The notes under the pieces are model-generated. The model made no database searches. It was not told the DNA's origin and was given only the letters and a program-made list of their open reading frames with translations. Both the position numbers and the translations under genes were made by a program. This document shows, one piece after another, positions 57,821 through 64,000 of a stretch of 64,000 bases of DNA. Positions within the stretch are counted from its first letter, which is position 1; each line of letters opens with the position of its first letter. The stretch is taken from the NCBI GenBank assembly GCA_019828595.1, contig JAHQRK010000007.1, forward strand, positions 1,860,001 to 1,924,000, read 5' to 3'. The stretch is from Aphanomyces cochlioides (Eukaryota > Oomycota > Saprolegniomycetes > Saprolegniales > Verrucalvaceae).

Positions 57821-59404
57821 TCATGTAGCTGGAGCGGGGAGTTCATCGACGTGCGGACTCATCGGTGGGGGTGGTGACGATGGTGCCTGCACTAAAGGTT
57901 CTTTCGGAACCGCTCGAACTCGCGGAGTCCTTCCATTCTGCCAACCACTACCCCTTGGTGGTGCCTACATCCAGTACTGACTCGTGATTCCTCACAATAA
58001 TTTTACCTGTGCTTGAAGCTCCTTTCTTTTCACTTTCGCGTTGTGTGAAAAGTTTGCACTTGCAAATGCTGACGATGAATGGGAATAAGCACCAGGACCA
58101 GGGGCAATATCTCCGGTTTTCATGAGCATTATTTCACGCCCAGAATTCTTTCGAATATTGCCCGAAAGCCAACAACTTCGACTGCTTAGATTTGCGTCAG
58201 GAGCTATTGAAATTTCAGTTGGGTCGACGGTATAATGTAGCACCTCGAATTTCTTCGTATTTGCAAGGAGAACTCAGCTTCGGTGCAGGGGCAAGACGTC
58301 CCCCGGGCTTCGGAGGTTTGAATGGGGTGTAAATAGGACCAGGAGAGAATTCGCCTAGAATAATTTCGTAAAGTTCACAACAAAGAGGATATGATACCCA
58401 TATTCTCACGAGCATGTCGAGCTGAAATATATTGTACACGTTGAATTCCAACTGTACTTTGATCCCTTCGAGGGGTTTCTCGCAAGCCAAATCTTGGTGC
58501 CGTTCCGAATTTGGATGTTGAAGTCGGTCGAGAACCAAATTCCTGCTGATAGGTTAGGTAGGGATGAATATGAAGTGGCGAACGCTGTATTGGTTTTGCG
58601 ACATAAACGACGACTGTATCAACGACACATCTGGGGGCGATTTGTGAGCGGGGGGACTAAGCAAGACCCCTTTTCTATTGATAACTGAAAGCCAAGACTC
58701 TCGGTGACTGTGCAGCAATGTGAATCACATATAACCACATCTTTTGTACCTTTTCACGGGCGAGCCAACTTTGACGCATTGGACTTGGTTCTTGTGAAAA
58801 GTGTACTTCGGTCCGTTTGCTTTATATTGTTTTGCTTCAACGTTATACTTTGGTCCGGGGCTATCAGTCGCAATCAACTCTCGCTGATGGTGCTTGTCCG
58901 TCATGCATACTACAATATTTCAATTCATTATGCCATCTCCTGTACCTTTTTGAGACAAAAACCGCTCCGATTTCGGAAAACTGAGGCTGGGAAATCTGGC
59001 CTTGACGAGGGATACATCAGCGTCGTAGTGCGTCGGCGACAAATTTACTCCTATATTATTGAAAGTTAGGAGTGGATTGGTTTCCTCGGTGTGCCTGGCT
59101 CGTTGACTGAAATACTGGGCGAAAATTGACCTAATTGCCACGTTTCAATCACTCATTTCGATCGCATCGCACCTTTAATCCAGCTGTCTCGGTGACCATG
59201 ACGAACCACAACCTCAGCTTTGGGTTGGGCGTAATCTCGCTTCAGTGCAATCGCACCTTTCTTGGGTGAATGCTGCAAGGATTCGACTGTGCTGTGGTAA
59301 ACTGGCCCAGGCGAGCGTGCTAGACGACATTCAGAGTATGGAGACATCAAGTTTCCTCTACCTGCATCTGGCACAAACCTATCTGAGTTCCCAAAGATGG
59401 ACAT
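57821..59404 (-). CDS. SHIPPO/STPGR-repeat flagellar protein (multi-exon)
   Basis: About eight short exons carry sperm-tail PG-rich repeats: ARSPGPVYHS, LSPTHYDADVSLVKARFPS, APGPKYNVEAKQYKANGPKYTF, PTSTSKFGTAPRF, GEFSPGPIYTPF and GDIAPGPGAYSHSS. The last exon ends at 57821 with a Pro-rich tail. The first exon is 59173-59404. Intron sites between about 59131 and 58000 are partly ambiguous and I give only the overall span. Such PGP-Y repeats occur in outer-dense-fibre and axonemal microtubule proteins, matching the flagellar DRC5 gene nearby. Confidence 0.7.
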
Positions 59405-59633
59405 GGTTCTCCACGGCGACACCGGTGCTTTGGTCTCCCAAAGGTTGGTATTGACACCACTCTAGCGTGAAAATAGCTGCAATTAAAGAAGATATAAATA
59501 GATGTTTAGCGATTTATCCATTGATCAAATCTCGCTCTGCACCGTTTCAAGAAATGAATAGATTGACTAATGTAATGCACAATTGTTGACATTCGTTTAT
59601 CTGACCTAATGAAATACTACAAGCAATCAAAGC

Positions 59634-62600
59634 TCATCGAGCCATGTCTTTTAGCTCCTTTCCAATCAAATACCTTTCGTCTCGAATTGAATCGTGCAGT
59701 GCAGAAAACCAGCGAGAAGTTTGGGCTTTTGATGCAATCGTGAGTAATCCGAGGACTTGAGTTGCAAAGGCTGCTCGAAACACATGAGTTTCGCTCAAAT
59801 GGGACCAACCCAGGTGCCCATGAGCCTTGCTACACAACCATGGCAAGACTATACACACGGCCATTGCAAATCCAAGGGGGGCCACGACGTGTTCCAGGAA
59901 ATTGGCTGCATCAAAGCATCGGGCACTTAAATCTTGGTCGTGCTCGACACCATCGTCGTGGGCACGCAAATGGAAGCAAATTTCCTCGTAGGCCAATCGA
60001 AAAGAATTCATAAGACTTGGCTCAGCTTGTCGAAGTTCTTCCCACCGATCATCGGCCCGCTGTTCAGCATTTTGATTTGGTGGCTGATTGCGAGGTCGTT
60101 GTTTGTTTAATCTGAAGCAACATGCAAACCACGCACCAACATGCAGGACAACAAATCCAAAACAATGTATCTAAAGTTATGGACAAAATCAGTTTAACTC
60201 ATAAATGATTCGAAAGTACCTCAAGAAAACTCGGGGTGGAGTCACTCTGGAAAATTAGAGCACCGATAATGCCAAGCATAATTGGATAGAGAACTCCCCA
60301 GGTGAAAACAAGAGTTATCAGTGAAGACAATGTCATGCCTCGGACGCTGTAGCCTCGGCTACGCAGTTGAGGATGGATATCCTTTTCGTGGATCAAGAAT
60401 ACTCGACAAACCCTGAATCCATTGACCAATACCCACATCATCATGATACCGGCGGCAACATTGAGAGAATCGTGGCGGATTCCAGACGACCGCTCGACCA
60501 TTGCCATCGCCAATCGCCCAAAGAAGAGTGGGCCGAGAGCTGCCACACCGATAATGACCACAGTCGTCCACCAACAGCAGACAAGCAACATAGTCAATCG
60601 CAAAGGAATGTGGGACGGGTACTTGCGAGGCAATAGGTTGTATTCGATCATGGTTGGATCCACCAATCCGTCCTCTGGCCAGGGCACATAACGTGCACCG
60701 TACAACCTCTCGTTTTCAGGCGGGTGGTCGTTAGCTTGGTTCAAGCTAAGGGGCGGAACATTCAAAATCAGGCTATCTTCTTCACTTCCAGGCACAGATG
60801 GCACTCTTGGAAGTAAATATTCGACAAGTCCAAATTTCCGACATAATGTTGCCATCCACATGGACTGGAAATATCCAACTTCATGCTTGTATGTATCCAA
60901 GATGTTCAACACAGCCATATGTGCCAATACCAGTTCAAGTGGGATTTGGGCATGGGCAAAAATATAGTGGAAGCTCAATTGCAGAGGAAACATCGATGGT
61001 GCTGCAGCAAACATTAGTCGAACTGGTAAGTAAACCAAAAGTGTCAGAAGGACAGCGTAGATCGCCACCGACAAAATAAAACGACGAGCATGCTTAATGC
61101 TGGGTTCAGCCAACATAGACTTGAGAATGTCTTGATTGGGCTCTTGGGGTCGAATGGTCGCTGCCAAGATATCAGGGTGCATAACTTCACGCATTTGAAG
61201 TACTGCAACTGTCACGAACAACATGAAGCTGATGCCGAGCACCCAATGAATCATCAACGCAGCTAGCATACGCTCCATGAGGAAGGTGATTCGTTCCCAT
61301 GGCGAAACCATAAAGAGTTGCAGCGTGGCAAAATCCATGCCAAAACCCAGCACCATAGGCATAACTATCATCTTTAGAACGAGCAATGTGCCGACTTTTA
61401 CAACTGCATTCAAGCAACTGAGGAACCACAATAGGCCAGACAGCACTTGACGGTGAGCATACATCGAAATGGTGTTCACCAATACACGCCACATGACGAT
61501 CGTACCACAAAATGCAAAGTAACCCACAGCGCAGGTCAACACATCGACAAATTGCAAGCAGTCGCCTCGGGATTGTGCCGCTTCAGTAGTGTTAATTGCC
61601 ATGCCAACAAATCGGTAGACGACGGGCATTTCTTCAACAGGACCATGCAATGGAATATCCACAAATTGGACAAACTTTCCAAAAGTCGCGACAATAGTGC
61701 TTCCGAGGGTGTAAGGAATAAATGCAAAAATACCAAGGTACGCGCCATTAAATGCCAAGAACCAAGAGACGTTGCGCACTAAAATGTAGAGGGGGCCACG
61801 GAAGCCAATTACTTCGTCCATCGCGATATTGATTTCCATGTGATCAAAGTCGTCTTCCCACTCATTGTTCGCGGGAAATGGTGCATTATCCCCTGGAGCA
61901 GCAGCTGGATTTCGGGCAGGTGCCGCTCGTCGACGGTTATTTCTATTCTCTTGATTTGCTTCGACAATGCGGGGATCAGGCCGTACATTGCGTGCAATGT
62001 GGGGACGGAACACAGCTGCATGTGGGATATGTTGGATGACTTCGTCAAATAGTGGTAAATTGTCCTGTTGACGGATGCGAAGGCGTCTTGGCTGAGCAGG
62101 AAAAGCTGCCCGTTGGCGAGCTCGAAATCCAGCGAGAGGAGCTAGGATATGTGGTTGACGACGACCACGAGCTTGAGCGTCAACTTCAGGCTCAGCATCA
62201 GCTGCATCGTCCTCCGCTTCGTCATCCGATCCACCATCAGAGTTTCCATCCTCGCTATCATCAGCAATCCATTCGTCAACACCATCAATGCGCTCAATCA
62301 ATCGAACGTTTTCTTGAGGTCCTCGAATCCGGGCTACCATTTCGACAGCTTCCATCTCTTGTGCGACGAGCATTTCACGGTGGCGCAATTCAGCTTCTTC
62401 GTTGGGCTCTTCCACCATTTGGTCCATATTAAAACGCAGAAAGTCGGCAAAACTCATGAGCGAGAGGAAGGAGCAGACAATGACAACAACCAAGATAATC
62501 CCAGAAAAGACATCATCAAAAATCAAATCGTATTTCTGGACGCGATCGTTGAAATTCACAGTCCCCATTGTGGCAGCACGTAAGAGCCACAAGCGATAGA

Positions 62601-62994
62601 GCCAGCTCGTACACCATGGCGCAATGACAAGCCATGCAATCGCAACCAGAACACCTCGGATGACGAACGGAACCCACTTTTTGATTGCTACCACGAGGAC
62701 TGACCAGACCAATTCCCTCGTTGGTAGAGTTTTGGGACATCCTTCAGCGTATACAGGCTGGAATGCAAACGTGTGTCCACACAACTCGCACACTTCTTTC
62801 TTGGATATCGCAAGCCATTCTGTCAAGCAATCGGAATGAACAAATCGTATCGAACCGCTGCATTTGCATGGTGCAAACAAGCGTCGGCCGGGTTCCTACA
62901 CAAAGGAATGTCACCAACCAATACATTTGCTTAATTAGCTTACAGCTTCACCGCGACAGACGCGGCATTCTTCATCGTCAGACGAATCCCCCAT
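59634..62994 (-). CDS. MARCH6: RING-CH E3 ubiquitin ligase of the MARCH6/Doa10 family
   Basis: Three exons (62944-62994, 60220-62895, 59634-60170) encode 1087 residues. The tiny first exon starts the RING-CH finger: CRVC in MGDSSDDEECRVCRGEA, continued by CKCSGSIRFVHSDCL and CELCGHTF (C4HC3). About 14 hydrophobic helices follow, with a long Asp/Glu- and Arg-rich loop after the first two. The C-terminus has the family ending LHDSIRDERYLIGKELKDM. Doa10/MARCH6 acts in the ER and inner nuclear membrane, ubiquitinating misfolded and sterol-pathway proteins. Length and topology match the family. Confidence 0.93.
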
Positions 62995-64000
62995 ATAAGA
63001 TGATGCTTGGAACAATCGGCGCTAACCGTGAATTGAAAATTAAATTAATGTACACTCCCATTTATTTTATTTGAGCGAAAACCTGCTCGCCAATTTAGTC
63101 TTTTACAATACAATATGTGCTCTGATGGGGCAATGTTTCTACAAAACATTTTATAAAATTCGTGCTATTTCCATATTCAAGCGCTTTCTTTACGTTCAAA
63201 TCCGGATAAATATCCGGAATCTGGCCCTTTTTTCAAACAAGGTTTGCTTGTGCAGGATTGTGGAGGAATGAAACGACACAATTGTTCCACGGTGCGACAA
63301 AACTTAGGCTTGATAGGCTTCGAAAAGAAGAAAGTCAAGCCATGCCATGCATTTGAACCATTTCAATCTCCCTTGGGCTGTTCTGCCAGGCGCTTCCTCT
63401 TGCTTGAAATGTTATCATATCATGTATTAATATTATTAGACCTTGTAATCAAATTCGTTATAATATTTTGATCTCATTATTGAATGAAAGTGACATAATC
63501 TGAAATTTAATCCAGAATTAATAGTAGCGTGCCATAGATTGCCTGCATAGCGCAGTCCATAGAAGACCCGAAAGGCAATTCAACAAACACAAGACTGAAC
63601 TGGATAACCTTCCACAGCATGACATTCTTACATGACGAATGCCATTGTGCCATTCATTTTAGCAGTCCTGTGAATGACCTCACCACTACACATATTCATG
63701 TTATACTGTGACTTACAGTGGTCGACATCAAAGAGAGACCCAACTTTCATAATTTCCACTAATCAAAACGTGTTTCTCCGCGAAAATGATGTAGATGTGC
63801 GCATTTTCTGGATCTTCCCAGAAACAGTATCAAAAGCTTGTGAAAATGAGTATTCTGTCAAAATTGAGACAAAAACAACCAGAATGATGGGCAATTTGCA
63901 CTATACTAAAACATATCCTGTTAAATTCTATGTAATTGTTCTTATCAATTTTCAGGTTGGTCGTGTGACATCAAAATTTTAACCTCTAGACAACTTATAC
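62995..64000. other. Right-hand intergenic region
   Basis: AT-rich sequence without a supported gene. Open frames at 63071-63271, 63244-63471 and 63674-63982 lack motifs. A TCCGGATA pair lies at 63199-63220. Confidence 0.4.
63199..63220. promoter_or_regulatory. TCCGGATA motif pair upstream of MARCH6
   Basis: Two sites lie nose to tail: ATCCGGATAA at 63200-63209 then ATATCCGGAAT, about 205 nt upstream of the MARCH6 ATG at 62994. Confidence 0.35.

Noticed and set aside
1..64000. CRISPR arrays, rRNA, tRNA or bacterial operon signals
   Set aside because: No regular spaced repeats, cloverleaf-like genes or Shine-Dalgarno-led gene clusters were recognised; the gene structure is eukaryotic throughout. 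A tRNA scan was not possible by eye with confidence.

Overview
The window is nuclear DNA of a eukaryote with a compact, gene-dense genome. Both strands carry genes split by very short GT-AG introns, mostly 36-65 nt. The flagellar genes (DRC5/TCTE1, an SHIPPO/STPGR-repeat protein, an EF-hand protein, an FxxWL-motif protein), the Crypton, Tc1 and pogo relics, the WRKY19-type zinc-finger array and the intron style fit an oomycete, most likely a saprolegnialean such as Aphanomyces. That placement is inference; no rRNA or organellar marker is present. Exon structures were built by hand from reading frames, splice dinucleotides and family motifs. Almost all close with consistent phase.

Layout. 0.8-5 kb: a PX/IQ/PH-like protein, an FxxWL-motif protein and eEF1B-gamma. 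5.3-7.3 kb: a broken Crypton recombinase. 8.9-12.1 kb: two tandem myristoylation-type PP2C phosphatases with an inverted, decayed exon copy between them. 12.2-13.7 kb: UDP-glucuronate decarboxylase fused to a BED-like zinc finger. 13.9-15.5 kb: a truncated Tc1 transposase and a frameshifted unknown gene. 15.7-19.6 kb: an EF-hand protein, a ketopantoate-reductase-like membrane-anchored protein and a four-TM protein. 19.7-22.9 kb: a 1055-residue zinc-finger array. 23.5-25.1 kb: a RIB2-type deaminase and an ankyrin protein, divergent. 25.1-31 kb: a multi-TM class 3 lipase, a USP30-like deubiquitinase and PEX16, all on the minus strand. 31.1-35 kb: a possible glycosyltransferase, TSEN34, and an SGNH-like protein with three lectin-like repeats. 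35.1-38.3 kb: an MFS transporter and an LRR protein. 38.3-49.8 kb: one 12-exon gene for a 3673-residue HECT E3 ligase. 51-54.3 kb: a pogo-like transposon with an apparently intact transposase, invaded by a decayed Tc1 element. 54.6-63 kb: DRC5, a FAR1/MULE-type zinc-finger protein, the STPGR protein and a MARCH6/Doa10-type E3.

The most unusual points are: a recurring TCCGGATA motif just upstream of at least seven gene starts; the zinc finger-UXS fusion; an SGNH hydrolase that has lost its catalytic residues and carries lectin-like repeats; the 26-unit zinc-finger array; and nested transposons sharing an identical 19-bp terminal motif. The proteostasis and peroxisome genes (USP30-like, PEX16, HECT E3, Doa10) are housekeeping functions that lie in one region but do not form an operon.
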